A stretch of 43,424 nt of DNA, from NCBI GenBank assembly GCA_947501935.1, contig CANMXU010000034.1, forward strand, positions 1-43,424. The letters run 5' to 3'. Of the stretch, positions 8,322 to 16,976 are shown in pieces (within the stretch, counting starts at the first letter, position 1; every line of letters begins with the position of its first letter). The position numbers and the translations under genes were made by a program. The stretch comes from an uncultured Alteromonadaceae bacterium (GTDB lineage Bacteria; Pseudomonadota; Gammaproteobacteria; Enterobacterales; Alteromonadaceae). Below the pieces are notes generated by a model. It was given only the letters and a program-made list of their open reading frames with translations, was not told where the DNA came from and made no database searches.

Positions 8322-9257
8322 ATGCAAAATAATTTAGCATTTGTTTTTCCTGGTCAAGGCTCACAAGCAGTAGCTATGCTTGCTGATTTTGCTGATCATG
8401 AAATCGTTCAAAATACATTTAACGAAGCATCTGATGCTTTAGGTTATAACTTGTGGCAACTAGTGGCTGAAGGTCCTGCTGAAAAGTTAAACCAAACTAA
8501 CTTTACTCAACCTGCGTTATTAACGGCAAGTGTTGCTTTGTGGCGCTTATGGGCAAGTGAAAGTGATATTAAACCAAGTGTTTTAGCTGGCCACAGCTTA
8601 GGCGAATATTCAGCGCTTGTTTGTGCTGGTGTTTTTTCGTTAGCACAAGGCGTAAACCTGGTTGAAAAGCGTGGCGAATTTATGCAAGCTTGTGTTCCTG
8701 CTGGTACTGGCGCTATGGCTGCGGTTATTGGTTTAGCCGATGATAAAATTATTGCTGCCTGTGAACAAGCTAAAGCTGGTGAAGTGGTTTCTGCAGTAAA
8801 CTTTAACTCACCAGGGCAAGTGGTTATTGCCGGTAATAAAGCCGCAGTAGAACGTGCTTCTGAGCTTTGTAAAGAAGCGGGTGCTAAGCGTGTATTGCCT
8901 TTACCGGTAAGTGTGCCTTCGCATTGTGAATTAATGAAACCTGCTGCTGAGCAACTAGCGGCAGAGTTAGAAGGCATTACCTTTAGTGCACCTCAAATTC
9001 CAGTGATTAACAATGTTGACGTAGTCAGTGAAACTTCAGGTGAGGCAATTAAAACGGCTTTAATTAAGCAATTATATAGCCCAGTACGTTGGACCGAAAC
9101 CATTGAAAAAATGACTGCTGATAATATCGAAAATGTTATTGAAGCAGGTCCTGGTAAAGTATTACAAGGCTTAATAAAACGCATTAATAAAGCGATTACA
9201 TCAGTGTCTTTAAATGACAATGCGTCATTAGCAAAAGCACAAGAATTAACTAAATAG
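8322..9257 (+). CDS. fabD: Malonyl-CoA:ACP transacylase
   Basis: Transfers malonyl from CoA to acyl carrier protein, supplying extender units for fatty-acid synthesis. The 311-residue protein starts MQNNLAFVFPGQGSQ, and its active-site serine in GHSLGEYSAL is Ser92, the same number as in E. coli FabD; the catalytic His is in VPSHCELM. The ATG at 8322 is preferred over an in-frame GTG at 8289 because it follows AGGTAA at a suitable distance and matches the family N-terminus. fabG follows after 7 bases, so the two are co-transcribed. Confidence 0.96.
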   Translation: MQNNLAFVFPGQGSQAVAMLADFADHEIVQNTFNEASDALGYNLWQLVAEGPAEKLNQTNFTQPALLTASVALWRLWASESDIKPSVLAGHSLGEYSALVCAGVFSLAQGVNLVEKRGEFMQACVPAGTGAMAAVIGLADDKIIAACEQAKAGEVVSAVNFNSPGQVVIAGNKAAVERASELCKEAGAKRVLPLPVSVPSHCELMKPAAEQLAAELEGITFSAPQIPVINNVDVVSETSGEAIKTALIKQLYSPVRWTETIEKMTADNIENVIEAGPGKVLQGLIKRINKAITSVSLNDNASLAKAQELTK

Positions 9258-9264
9258 GTAAGAT

Positions 9265-9999
9265 ATGTTTTCATTAGAAGGTAAAGTTGCGTTAGTTACT
9301 GGCGCAAGTCGTGGTATTGGTAAAGCAATCGCGACACAGTTAAAAGAATTAGGCGCTACCGTTATCGGTACTGCCACCTCTGAGCACGGCGCTGAAAATA
9401 TCAGTGGTTATTTAGGCGAAGGCAAAGGTCTTGTTCTAAACGTGACTGATAATGACTCAATCGCTGCGTTGTTTGAAAACATTAAAACAAACTTTGGCGG
9501 CGTTGATATTTTAATAAACAATGCTGGTATCACTCGTGATAACCTATTCATGCGTATGAAAGACGACGAATGGGATGATATTATTGATACTAACCTTTCA
9601 TCGGTATTTAAAATCAGTAAAGCGGTTATCCGCAGTATGATGAAAAAACGTAACGGCCGTATCATTAACATCGGCTCTGTTGTTGGTACCATGGGTAATG
9701 CTGGTCAAGTAAACTACGCAACTGCCAAAGCCGGCTTAATTGGTTTTAGTAAATCTCTTGCGCGTGAAGTCGCTTCTCGTGGTATTACGGTTAATACCGT
9801 ATCACCAGGTTTTATTGATACAGATATGACTCAAACCTTAACTGATGAGCAAAAAGAAGGTATTTTTTCTCAAGTACCAGCTAATCGTTTAGGTAAGCCA
9901 GAAGAAATTGCCAGCACTGTTGCTTTCTTAGCATCAGACGCTGCTGCATATATCACCGGCGAAACAATCCATGTAAATGGCGGCATGTACATGGTTTAA
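9265..9999 (+). CDS. fabG: 3-oxoacyl-[ACP] reductase
   Basis: NADPH-dependent short-chain dehydrogenase that carries out the first reduction of each fatty-acid elongation cycle. The 244-residue protein has the TGASRGIG cofactor loop (residues 12-19), NNAGIT (85-90) and the catalytic triad Ser138, Tyr151, Lys155, identical in position to E. coli FabG. The C-terminus GETIHVNGGMYMV is also typical. It starts 7 bases after fabD; a 173-base gap with no recognised gene precedes acpP and may carry an acpP promoter. Confidence 0.97.
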   Translation: MFSLEGKVALVTGASRGIGKAIATQLKELGATVIGTATSEHGAENISGYLGEGKGLVLNVTDNDSIAALFENIKTNFGGVDILINNAGITRDNLFMRMKDDEWDDIIDTNLSSVFKISKAVIRSMMKKRNGRIINIGSVVGTMGNAGQVNYATAKAGLIGFSKSLAREVASRGITVNTVSPGFIDTDMTQTLTDEQKEGIFSQVPANRLGKPEEIASTVAFLASDAAAYITGETIHVNGGMYMV

Positions 10000-10172
10000 C
10001 GGTTTTGTTCTAAGCTGTTTATTTCATACAAAAAAGTGTAAATTTTGCTTAAAATGAAAGCATTAACAGGTTAGACCAGAAAAAAAGTAAAATTAGAAGC
10101 TTGCATGGATAGCTTTTGAAGAATAAACTACACGCAATTTTTTAAAGTTGCATTTCTAGTAAAGGAAATAAA

Positions 10173-10406
10173 ATGAGTACTATCGAAGAACGCGTAAAAA
10201 AAATAACTGTTGAACAATTAGGTGTAAGTGAAGACGAAGTTAAAAAAGACTCTTCATTTGTAGATGATTTAGGTGCAGACTCTTTAGATACAGTTGAGTT
10301 AGTAATGGCGTTAGAAGAAGAATTTGATACTGAGATTCCTGACGAAGAAGCTGAAAAGATTACAACTGTTCAAGCTGCTATCGATTACGTTACTGCTAAC
10401 CAGTAA
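10173..10406 (+). CDS. acpP: Acyl carrier protein
   Basis: Small acidic carrier of acyl chains for fatty-acid and lipid synthesis. The 77-residue protein carries the phosphopantetheine attachment site Ser37 in GADSLDTVELVMALEEEF and matches E. coli AcpP closely. A strong AAAGGAAA ribosome site lies just upstream of the ATG, in keeping with the high expression usual for this gene. A perfect 14-bp hairpin follows the stop codon. Confidence 0.98.
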   Translation: MSTIEERVKKITVEQLGVSEDEVKKDSSFVDDLGADSLDTVELVMALEEEFDTEIPDEEAEKITTVQAAIDYVTANQ

Positions 10407-10416
10407 TCGTAATATT

Positions 10417-10447
10417 CAGACGATTATGCAAACTGCATAATCGTCTG
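10417..10447 (+). terminator. Perfect 14-bp hairpin after acpP
   Basis: Stem 10417-10430 against 10434-10447 with a three-base loop, eleven bases past the acpP stop. The following sequence is only moderately U-rich (TCTTATGTTTT), so it may be a partial terminator or a 3' stabiliser that lets acpP be more abundant than fabF mRNA. Confidence 0.65.
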
Positions 10448-10570
10448 TCTTATGTTTTAAAACCTTCGTAAACTCTAAGTTAAGCTAAATTTTATTTAAA
10501 TGATGCATAACGTACTTTAGAAAAACGAAACCCTTCAAAAAATTCAACTCTATCGGAGGCAACTCTTCCT

Positions 10571-11806
10571 ATGCGTCGTGTTGTAATTACCGGTTATGGT
10601 ATGCTTTCCCCTTTGGGAAACGATTCTGATTCTACTTGGCAAAATTTACTTCAAGGTAATAGCGGTATTGATCTGATTGATCATTTCGATGTTAGCCAGT
10701 ACCCAACTAAATTTGCCGGTTTAGTCAAAAATTTTGATCCTGAGTCTTTTGGTATTGCCAAAAAAGACGCTAAAAAAATGGATCTATTCATTCAATACGG
10801 TTTGGCTGCAGGTATTCAGGCATTTAAGCACTCTGGCTTAGAAGTTACTGAAGAAAATGCTGGTCGAATTGGTGTTGCGGTAGGGTCGGGCATTGGTGGA
10901 TTATCACTGATCGAAGATAATCACCGTAAATACTTAAAAGGTGGCGTACGTAAGTTATCTCCGTTTTTCTGTCCTTCAACCATTTTGAATATGGCCGCTG
11001 GTCATTTATCAATTAAGTTGGGCTTACGTGGTCCGAACATTGCGATAGTTACTGCTTGTACTTCGGGTGTTCATAACATTGGTCATGCTGCAAGAATGAT
11101 CGCTTATGGCGATGCTGATGCGATGTTAGCTGGTGGTACTGAAAAAGCATCAACTGAATTAGGCATTGGTGGTTTCTGCGCAGCACGTGCACTTTCTACT
11201 CGTAATGATGATCCTCAAGCGGCAAGTCGTCCTTGGGATAAAGACCGTGACGGTTTTGTACTTAGTGATGGCGCTGGTATTGTTGTTATTGAAGAATATG
11301 AGCATGCTATTGCCCGTGGTGCAAATATTCATGCAGAAATTGTTGGTTTTGGTATGAGTGGTGATGCTTATCACATGACTTCTCCACCAGCTGATGGTGC
11401 CGGTGCCGCACTTGCGATGGAAAACGCTATTCGTGACGCAGGTATAAACAAAGATAAAATTGGTTATATTAATGCTCATGGTACTTCAACTAATGCAGGT
11501 GACCTAGCTGAAGCTAGCGCGGTTAAATCAGTATTTGGCGAGCAAGCGAATAAGCTAATGGTTGGTTCGACTAAGTCTATGACTGGTCATTTATTAGGTG
11601 CTGCGGGTGCGGTTGAAGCAATTTTCACCACGCAAGCCTTGGTAAATAATGTTGTGCCACCAACAATTAATTTAGAAAACCCTGATGAAGGTTGTGATCT
11701 TGACTTTATTCAAGGGGCAGCACGTGACGTTAATTTAGAATATGCCTTATGTAACTCATTTGGTTTTGGCGGCACAAACGGCTCGTTATTATTGAAAAAA
11801 GTATAA
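10571..11806 (+). CDS. fabF: 3-oxoacyl-[ACP] synthase II
   Basis: Condensing enzyme (KAS II) of fatty-acid elongation, important for making cis-vaccenate and for membrane adjustment to cold in E. coli. The 411-residue protein has the Cys-His-His site: Cys163 in TACTSGVHNIGHA, His in NAHGTST and His in KSMTGHLLGAAG; the C-terminal NSFGFGGTN is conserved. A GGAGG ribosome site lies 11 bases upstream of the ATG. It follows acpP after 164 bases and is closed by a strong terminator. Confidence 0.97.
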   Translation: MRRVVITGYGMLSPLGNDSDSTWQNLLQGNSGIDLIDHFDVSQYPTKFAGLVKNFDPESFGIAKKDAKKMDLFIQYGLAAGIQAFKHSGLEVTEENAGRIGVAVGSGIGGLSLIEDNHRKYLKGGVRKLSPFFCPSTILNMAAGHLSIKLGLRGPNIAIVTACTSGVHNIGHAARMIAYGDADAMLAGGTEKASTELGIGGFCAARALSTRNDDPQAASRPWDKDRDGFVLSDGAGIVVIEEYEHAIARGANIHAEIVGFGMSGDAYHMTSPPADGAGAALAMENAIRDAGINKDKIGYINAHGTSTNAGDLAEASAVKSVFGEQANKLMVGSTKSMTGHLLGAAGAVEAIFTTQALVNNVVPPTINLENPDEGCDLDFIQGAARDVNLEYALCNSFGFGGTNGSLLLKKV

Positions 11807-11876
11807 TTAACAATTTCATATTTAATATGAATTTATTTGTAAGTAACTTAATTATTTCTTGATATCAAATGTTTAA

Positions 11877-11911
11877 GCCTGAATACTGATAACCAGTATT
11901 CAGGCTTTTTT
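11877..11911 (+). terminator. Strong intrinsic terminator after fabF
   Basis: Perfect 12-bp stem (11877-11888 against 11894-11905), five-base loop, then six T. It ends only 16 bases before the pabC start codon, so it separates the fab genes from pabC and downstream genes unless bypassed. Confidence 0.93.
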
Positions 11912-11927
11912 ATGTTAGTGAATTCAT

Positions 11928-12740
11928 ATGCTTTATTGTACTGTTAATGGCCAAAAAAATGATCAAATCTCAATTGCCGACCGAGCCTTAGCTTATGGCG
12001 ATGGCGTATTTAGCACGGCTAAAATAGCTAATGGCAAAGTGGAAATGCTTGAGCAACACCTTGAGCGTTTAAAAACTAGCTGCCAGCGATTATGCATTGA
12101 CAGTATTGATAGTGAAGATTTTTCCCAACTTGAAACTGAGCTTAAGCAAGTTGCTGTTAGCTTTCCTTTAGCAGTGCTCAAGGTGCTAATTTCAGCTGGC
12201 CAAGGAGGCAGGGGCTATTCTCGCAAGGGTATTAAGCATCACACGGTAATCATTACTGTGCATGAATTTCCAAGCCATTATCAACAATGGCAGCAACAAG
12301 GCATTACGGTTAGCGATAGCCAAATACTGCTTGGGCTTAATCCGTTATTCGCTGGCATTAAACATTTAAACCGGTTGGAACAAGTACTGATCAGAAAAGA
12401 GCTCGATAACAGCAATTTTGATGACTTTCTGGTTTACGATTTAAATCATCAACTGGTTGAAGGCAGTAGTAGTAATGTTTTTTGGTTTAAGGGCGAGCAA
12501 TTATTTACTCCTGAGTTAACACATGCAGGAGTTGCTGGTTTAAAACGGGCGCAAATACTACAGCTTTACCCGCAAACACAACAGGTAAAAGTGACCAAAT
12601 CAGCATTGGCTGATATCGACGCAATGTTTTTATGTAACTGCGTGATGGGCATTGTTCCCGTTCGTCAGTATAATCAACAAATATTACCGATTACGGTGGT
12701 GCTTAATTTACAGCAACAACTTGCTTCACTGAAGTGTTAA
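11928..12740 (+). CDS. pabC: Aminodeoxychorismate lyase
   Basis: Pyridoxal-phosphate enzyme that converts 4-amino-4-deoxychorismate to p-aminobenzoate and pyruvate in folate synthesis. The 270-residue protein shows fold-type IV features: ADRALAYGDGVFSTAKI at the N-terminus, the PLP-lysine region GIKHLNRLEQVLIRKEL (the lysine is in this segment), and EGSSSNVFW. The position between fabF and mltG is the standard one. The ATG has no obvious Shine-Dalgarno sequence and lies directly behind the fabF terminator, so the gene must rely on read-through or on a promoter overlapping that terminator. A branched-chain aminotransferase is the alternative by fold, but context and length favour PabC. Confidence 0.93.
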   Translation: MLYCTVNGQKNDQISIADRALAYGDGVFSTAKIANGKVEMLEQHLERLKTSCQRLCIDSIDSEDFSQLETELKQVAVSFPLAVLKVLISAGQGGRGYSRKGIKHHTVIITVHEFPSHYQQWQQQGITVSDSQILLGLNPLFAGIKHLNRLEQVLIRKELDNSNFDDFLVYDLNHQLVEGSSSNVFWFKGEQLFTPELTHAGVAGLKRAQILQLYPQTQQVKVTKSALADIDAMFLCNCVMGIVPVRQYNQQILPITVVLNLQQQLASLKC

Positions 12741-12809
12741 TAGTTTATCTGAAAAATTCAATTTATCCGGTCTTAACTGAACGGCCTTAGCTTAGGTGGA
12801 AAGTATTAA

Positions 12810-13823
12810 GTGATTAAAAAACTGTTCTTCTTTTTCTTGCTGTTAACATTTTCAGCTATTTTGGCTTTTATCATTTTACTTGATAGCCATATCAATAAAG
12901 AAATCAACCTTGAAAGCCCTATACTTATTACGATTAAACAAGGTGAGTCGCTTAATCGTTTTTCCTCCGATATTGTCAGTAAGGGTTGGCTAGATAATCG
13001 TTTCTGGTTACGTGCTTATGCTCGCATCAACACCAAATTTTCAGCTCTAAAAGCTGGTACTTATCAAGTTTCTCCGAAAATGACGGTATTAGAATTATTG
13101 ACTTTAATTACTTCTGGCAAAGAGCATCAATTTAGTATTACTTTTATTGAAGGCACTACGTTAGCACAGTGGCTTGAGTTATTAGCCGAGCATGAAAATA
13201 TTGTCCATAGCTTACCAGAGTTACCGCTATCTGAGTTGTCAGCACACATAGCGAAAGAGCTAAATATTTTAGCTCAAAATCCAGAAGGTTGGTTTTTCCC
13301 TGACACATATGCATTTACTGCAGGTACTAAAGATATAACCCTATTAAAAAGAGCGCATAGTAAGATGAAAAGCCAATTAGCCCAGCTTTGGTTACAACGC
13401 GCTGAACCTTTACCGTATCGCTCGGCTTATGAAGCCTTGATCATGGCCTCTATTGTTGAAAAAGAAAGTGCCCAGCAAAGTGAAAAACCTTTAATCGCCT
13501 CTGTATTTGTTAATCGTTTAAATAAAAAAATGCGTTTACAAACAGATCCAACGGTTATTTATGGCTTAGGAACACGTTATCAAGGTAATATTACCCGTAA
13601 ACATTTACGGGAAAAAACGGCTTATAATACCTATCGCATTGACAGGTTACCACCAACCCCTATCGCTATGCCTGGTTTAGCTGCGCTTGAAGCAGTGGTA
13701 AAGCCTGACACTAGTAATTATTTATATTTTGTTAGCCAAGGTGATGGTCATCATGTATTTTCGACCAATTTGGCTGATCATAACCGTGCAGTAGCGCGGT
13801 ATCAATTAGGTAAAAATAAATGA
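12810..13823 (+). CDS. mltG: Endolytic peptidoglycan transglycosylase MltG
   Basis: Inner-membrane lytic transglycosylase that cuts nascent glycan strands and is thought to set their length. The 337-residue protein has one N-terminal membrane segment (about residues 5-24), a LysM-like region (QGESLNRFSSDIVSKG), and the YceG catalytic domain with ASIVEKES, in which Glu217 corresponds to the E. coli catalytic Glu, followed by the VFVNRLNKKMRLQTDPTVIYG motif. It starts at GTG behind an AGGTGG ribosome site. Its stop overlaps the tmk start by four bases (ATGA), so the genes are translationally coupled. Confidence 0.95.
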   Translation: MIKKLFFFFLLLTFSAILAFIILLDSHINKEINLESPILITIKQGESLNRFSSDIVSKGWLDNRFWLRAYARINTKFSALKAGTYQVSPKMTVLELLTLITSGKEHQFSITFIEGTTLAQWLELLAEHENIVHSLPELPLSELSAHIAKELNILAQNPEGWFFPDTYAFTAGTKDITLLKRAHSKMKSQLAQLWLQRAEPLPYRSAYEALIMASIVEKESAQQSEKPLIASVFVNRLNKKMRLQTDPTVIYGLGTRYQGNITRKHLREKTAYNTYRIDRLPPTPIAMPGLAALEAVVKPDTSNYLYFVSQGDGHHVFSTNLADHNRAVARYQLGKNK

Positions 13824-14446
13824 CAACAGGTAAGTTTATTGTAATTGAAGGCATGGAAGGTGCTGGAAAATCATCAGCTATCAGTGTTGCAGAACAAGTA
13901 TTAGCTCAGCAAAATATCGCTTTTGTTAAAACTCGAGAGCCTGGCGGTACGCCTTTGGCTGAATCGTTACGCACTATAGTGAAGTCTGCCGCCCATGAAG
14001 AAGTATTAACCCAAGAAACTGAGCTATTTTTAATGTACGCCAGCCGAAGCCAGTTATTGGCTAATCGAATTTTACCTGCACTTGAGCAAGGTACTTGGGT
14101 GATCGGCGATCGCCATGACTTATCTTCTCGTGCATATCAAGGTGGTGGCAGAGAATTTGACGACAGCGTAATGGACGCAATTGCTGATATTACTTTGAAA
14201 GGGTTTAAGCCTGACTTAACTTTATACTTAGATGTTTCACCAACAATTGGCTTGTCTCGCGCAAAAGCACGTGGTGAATTAGATCGAATAGAATTAGAGA
14301 AAATAGACTTTTTTGAAAAGGTTAGGGCAAAATATTGTCAGCTAGCCGAACAAGATGACTCTATAATTACTATTGACGCAAGCCAAAGTATGGCTAAAGT
14401 TCATCAAGATATTCGTGAACACCTAACTTATTTTTGTAGTAACTAA
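13820..14446 (+). CDS. tmk: Thymidylate kinase
   Basis: Phosphorylates dTMP to dTDP with ATP. The 208-residue protein has the P-loop EGMEGAGKSS (residues 10-19), the TREPGGTPLAE dTMP-binding loop and the DRHDLSSRAYQGGGRE motif; the basic residues of the LID region lie in LSRAKARGELDRIE. Length is standard. It overlaps mltG by four bases and is followed by holB after one base, matching the gammaproteobacterial order. Confidence 0.96.
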   Translation: MTTGKFIVIEGMEGAGKSSAISVAEQVLAQQNIAFVKTREPGGTPLAESLRTIVKSAAHEEVLTQETELFLMYASRSQLLANRILPALEQGTWVIGDRHDLSSRAYQGGGREFDDSVMDAIADITLKGFKPDLTLYLDVSPTIGLSRAKARGELDRIELEKIDFFEKVRAKYCQLAEQDDSIITIDASQSMAKVHQDIREHLTYFCSN

Positions 14447-14447
14447 T

Positions 14448-15401
14448 ATGAAAACATGGCTAATTCCCGAGCAGCAGCTCCTGAGCAGACAAATTCAGCA
14501 AGGTATTTTACCGCATGCTATTTTGATCGGTGGCATGGCAAGCTCGGGTAAACATGAATTATCACAGTGGCTAATACAGGTACTTAGCTGCCAACAGCCA
14601 CAGTTTTTAAATGTTGATTCACTGTTACAGCCTTGTTTGCAATGTAAAACCTGTCGATTATTTGCGAGTAAAACTTACCCTGATCATCAAAATGTACATG
14701 TTTCTACGCGTACTATCGGTGTTGATGATATTAGGCAAGCCAATCATTTTTTTGAAAAAACGGCTCAAATTGGTAGTACTAAAACGCTGATTATTGAGCA
14801 AGCTGAAAAAATGACTATAGCAGCAGCCAATGCTTTATTGAAAACGTTGGAAGAGCCTAGTGGGCAAAGCGTTATTGTTTTACTGTCAGAAGATGTTGAC
14901 GGCTTGTTACCAACCATTATCAGTCGCTGCCGACTAATCAGTTTACGACCTCCAATAGGCAGTGAATTATCAGAGCAGCTCGGTTGTCAACTTGACGATA
15001 CTTTTGTTAACTTAACCCATTTACCTGAAATTATTGATGATAATATTAAAGCGGAGTTTTTGCATTTTCAGCAAAACCTCTACAACTACTTACATCATCA
15101 GCAAGCTCGTGTAGAATTACTTAAACAATTAACTGATTCACCTTATGGTTTACGTTGGTTAGAAAAAATAATAGCCACTTTATTACGTGAGCAAGCGGGC
15201 TGGCAGAGTGCTGATGCACAATTAAGTCAACAAAATGGTCAAAATACAGCCCTTAACCATGAGCAGTTATGGCAAATTAATAAAGTATTTTTGGCATGTA
15301 GTAAACGAGTTAAAACCCTAACTCAAGCAAATCAAGCGTTTGAATTTGAAAAGTTACTGATCGATATTAGTGAAATAACATCTGCACAAGTAGGAGCATA
15401 A
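14448..15401 (+). CDS. holB: DNA polymerase III subunit delta'
   Basis: Component of the clamp-loader complex that places the beta clamp on DNA. The 317-residue protein has the zinc module (CLQCKTC, Cys63, Cys66, Cys69, with Cys48 a likely fourth ligand), a degenerate P-loop (GGMASSGKHEL) as expected for delta', the sensor-type segment MTIAAANALLKTLEEP, and SRC in the conserved loop. It is one base downstream of tmk and two bases upstream of pilZ. Confidence 0.94.
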   Translation: MKTWLIPEQQLLSRQIQQGILPHAILIGGMASSGKHELSQWLIQVLSCQQPQFLNVDSLLQPCLQCKTCRLFASKTYPDHQNVHVSTRTIGVDDIRQANHFFEKTAQIGSTKTLIIEQAEKMTIAAANALLKTLEEPSGQSVIVLLSEDVDGLLPTIISRCRLISLRPPIGSELSEQLGCQLDDTFVNLTHLPEIIDDNIKAEFLHFQQNLYNYLHHQQARVELLKQLTDSPYGLRWLEKIIATLLREQAGWQSADAQLSQQNGQNTALNHEQLWQINKVFLACSKRVKTLTQANQAFEFEKLLIDISEITSAQVGA

Positions 15402-15403
15402 CT

Positions 15404-15730
15404 TTGGAAAGTTTATATTTAGAATTCGTTTCAGATAAAGACTTATATCAGTCTTACATGCCATTTCTTAAACAGGGCGGCTTATTTATCCGTACTACTG
15501 AGACCTTTGATTTAGGTATCGAAATTGTGATGGAAGTATCCTTACCTGATGCTTTAGAGAACTCAAAGGTTACCGGAAAAGTTTGCTGGTTAACACCCGT
15601 TGGCGCTCAAAATGGTACCCCTGCTGGTATTGGTATTAGCTTTATTGAAGACCCAGATAATGTTCGTAATCAAATAGAAAAATCAATAGGGCGTTTTCTA
15701 AACTCATCAGATCCAACCCTAACTATGTAA
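15404..15730 (+). CDS. pilZ: PilZ domain protein (type IV pilus type)
   Basis: Small PilZ-domain protein of 108 residues, resembling Pseudomonas PilZ, a factor needed for type IV pilus assembly. It lacks the RxxxR and D/NxSxxG motifs that bind cyclic di-GMP in canonical PilZ domains, as does Pseudomonas PilZ. It shares the family features YMPFLKQGGLFIRT, GKVCWLTPVGAQNG and GIGISF. The start is a TTG at 15404 behind AGGAG (15392-15396). It lies between holB and tatD, exactly as in Pseudomonas. Confidence 0.9.
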   Translation: MESLYLEFVSDKDLYQSYMPFLKQGGLFIRTTETFDLGIEIVMEVSLPDALENSKVTGKVCWLTPVGAQNGTPAGIGISFIEDPDNVRNQIEKSIGRFLNSSDPTLTM

Positions 15731-15784
15731 TGGCTTTTGCCATTATTTCCTTTTACCCCGTAAAAATATTTCGAGGAGCATGAG

Positions 15785-16552
15785 TTGTTTATAGACTCAC
15801 ATTGTCATTTAGACCGTTTAAAATTAGAAGACTTTGACAATAATTTAGATAATGTTATTAACCGCGCAACCGATGCCAGTGTTAGCGGTATGCTATGCGT
15901 AAGCGTAAAACTAGCAGAGTTTGAGGCCATGGCTGAAACGACTAAAAATTATGCTAATGTTTGGCTTTCTTGTGGTGCTCATCCGTTAAATCAAGAAGAA
16001 CGCATTGATGAACAGCAACTGCTTGAGTTATCAAAAAATGAACGTGTTGTTGCTGTTGGCGAAACCGGCTTAGATTACTTTTATGCCCCTGAAACTAAAG
16101 AGCTGCAATTAGACTCTTTTAAAAAACATGTGCGTGTTGCACGTGCGGTCAACAAGCCGTTGATCATCCATACCCGTGATGCTAAAGAAGATACTTTAGA
16201 TATTCTTCGAGATGAAAACGCTAGTGAAGTAGGTGGGGTTTTACATTGTTTCACTGAAACGTGGGAAATGGCACAACAGGCAATGGCATTAGGTTTTTAT
16301 ATTTCCTTTTCAGGAATTGTTACTTTTAAAAATGCTAGCGAGCTTAGAGAAGTGGCTAAAAAAATACCTGATGATCGGTTATTGATTGAAACAGATGCGC
16401 CTTATTTAGCGCCAGTACCACATCGTGGTAAGCAAAATCAGCCAGCTTATGTCGTGGAAGTGGCTAAACATTTAGCCAGTATACGCGGGCAATCTGTAGA
16501 AGATATTGCCAGAATTTCTGCTGAAAACTTCAGACGTTTATTTAAGGTTTAA
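15785..16552 (+). CDS. ycfH: TatD-family metal-dependent hydrolase YcfH
   Basis: TatD-family nuclease-type hydrolase of the TIM-barrel metal-dependent superfamily. The 255-residue protein carries metal ligands in FIDSHCHLD (His6, His8), GETGLDYFY (Glu), HTRDA and HCFTE (His) and IETDAPYLAP (Asp), and follows E. coli YcfH along its length. It starts at TTG, six bases after a strong GAGGAG ribosome site (15773-15778). The physiological substrate is uncertain; TatD relatives have 3'-5' exonuclease activity. It is the last gene of the rpmF-to-tatD run. Confidence 0.93.
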   Translation: MFIDSHCHLDRLKLEDFDNNLDNVINRATDASVSGMLCVSVKLAEFEAMAETTKNYANVWLSCGAHPLNQEERIDEQQLLELSKNERVVAVGETGLDYFYAPETKELQLDSFKKHVRVARAVNKPLIIHTRDAKEDTLDILRDENASEVGGVLHCFTETWEMAQQAMALGFYISFSGIVTFKNASELREVAKKIPDDRLLIETDAPYLAPVPHRGKQNQPAYVVEVAKHLASIRGQSVEDIARISAENFRRLFKV

Positions 16553-16617
16553 CTGCGCTAACTTTAACTCTCTACTCCTCATTATTTTGAACTTGCCGTC
16601 AATATCATATTTTAAGC

Positions 16618-16716
16618 AAAAAAATGGCCCTAAACCTGTGAAAGTTTAGGGCTCAGGGGAATGGCTCAAAGGAGAGAGCCGTGCGCTAATAAGGGTAACA
16701 ACATGAATGAGGAAAA
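16618..16716 (-). ncRNA. Candidate small RNA between ycfH and the SpmAB-like gene
   Basis: On the minus strand two hairpins lie in series. The first (16663-16680) has a GGCTC/GAGCC stem and the loop UCUCCUUU, complementary to a Shine-Dalgarno sequence. The second (16627-16652) has a 9-bp stem, 8-base loop and is followed by a run of seven U (16618-16624), the form of an intrinsic terminator. A possible promoter (TTGCTG at 16746-16751, AT-rich -10 around 16724-16730) would start a transcript near 16716. Both flanking genes are on the plus strand, so this minus-strand terminator serves no annotated gene. The 5' end is a guess. Confidence 0.45.
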
Positions 16717-16759
16717 AGCGAGCATTTATCGAGTTCTTTAACCTACAGCAACTAAGTGT

Positions 16760-16803
16760 AGTGTAAACTTTTTTAATTGCTAATTTTATTTTACACTTTT
16801 TTT
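16760..16803 (+). terminator. Possible terminator of the ycfH transcript
   Basis: Inverted repeat AGTGTAAA (16760-16767) and TTTACACT (16790-16797) with a 22-base AT-rich loop, followed by seven T in all. It may end the plus-strand transcript from ycfH. The long loop makes this weak; an operator is the alternative. Confidence 0.4.
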
Positions 16804-16976
16804 AATTTGTTGAATATTAAGGGTAAAGTTAGTATTTTCTTTGGGTTTATGTGAGTTAAATAGCTTTTTTATTAATACTTTTGCACAGACTACTCACAAG
16901 TTATCCACGCTATTATTTGTTTCATATTTATGTCATCATCTCATTCATCTAATATACTAATAAGAAAATATTTTTT

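Noticed and set aside
16703..16741. Short plus-strand reading frame (12 codons) in the ycfH-SpmAB gap
   Set aside because: Too short, no homologue known, and it overlaps the better supported minus-strand RNA candidate.
16898..16910. DnaA-box-like TTATCCACG and a possible replication origin
   Set aside because: Single copy with one mismatch, no box cluster, no AT-rich unwinding tract pattern and no dnaA, gidA or parA genes nearby.
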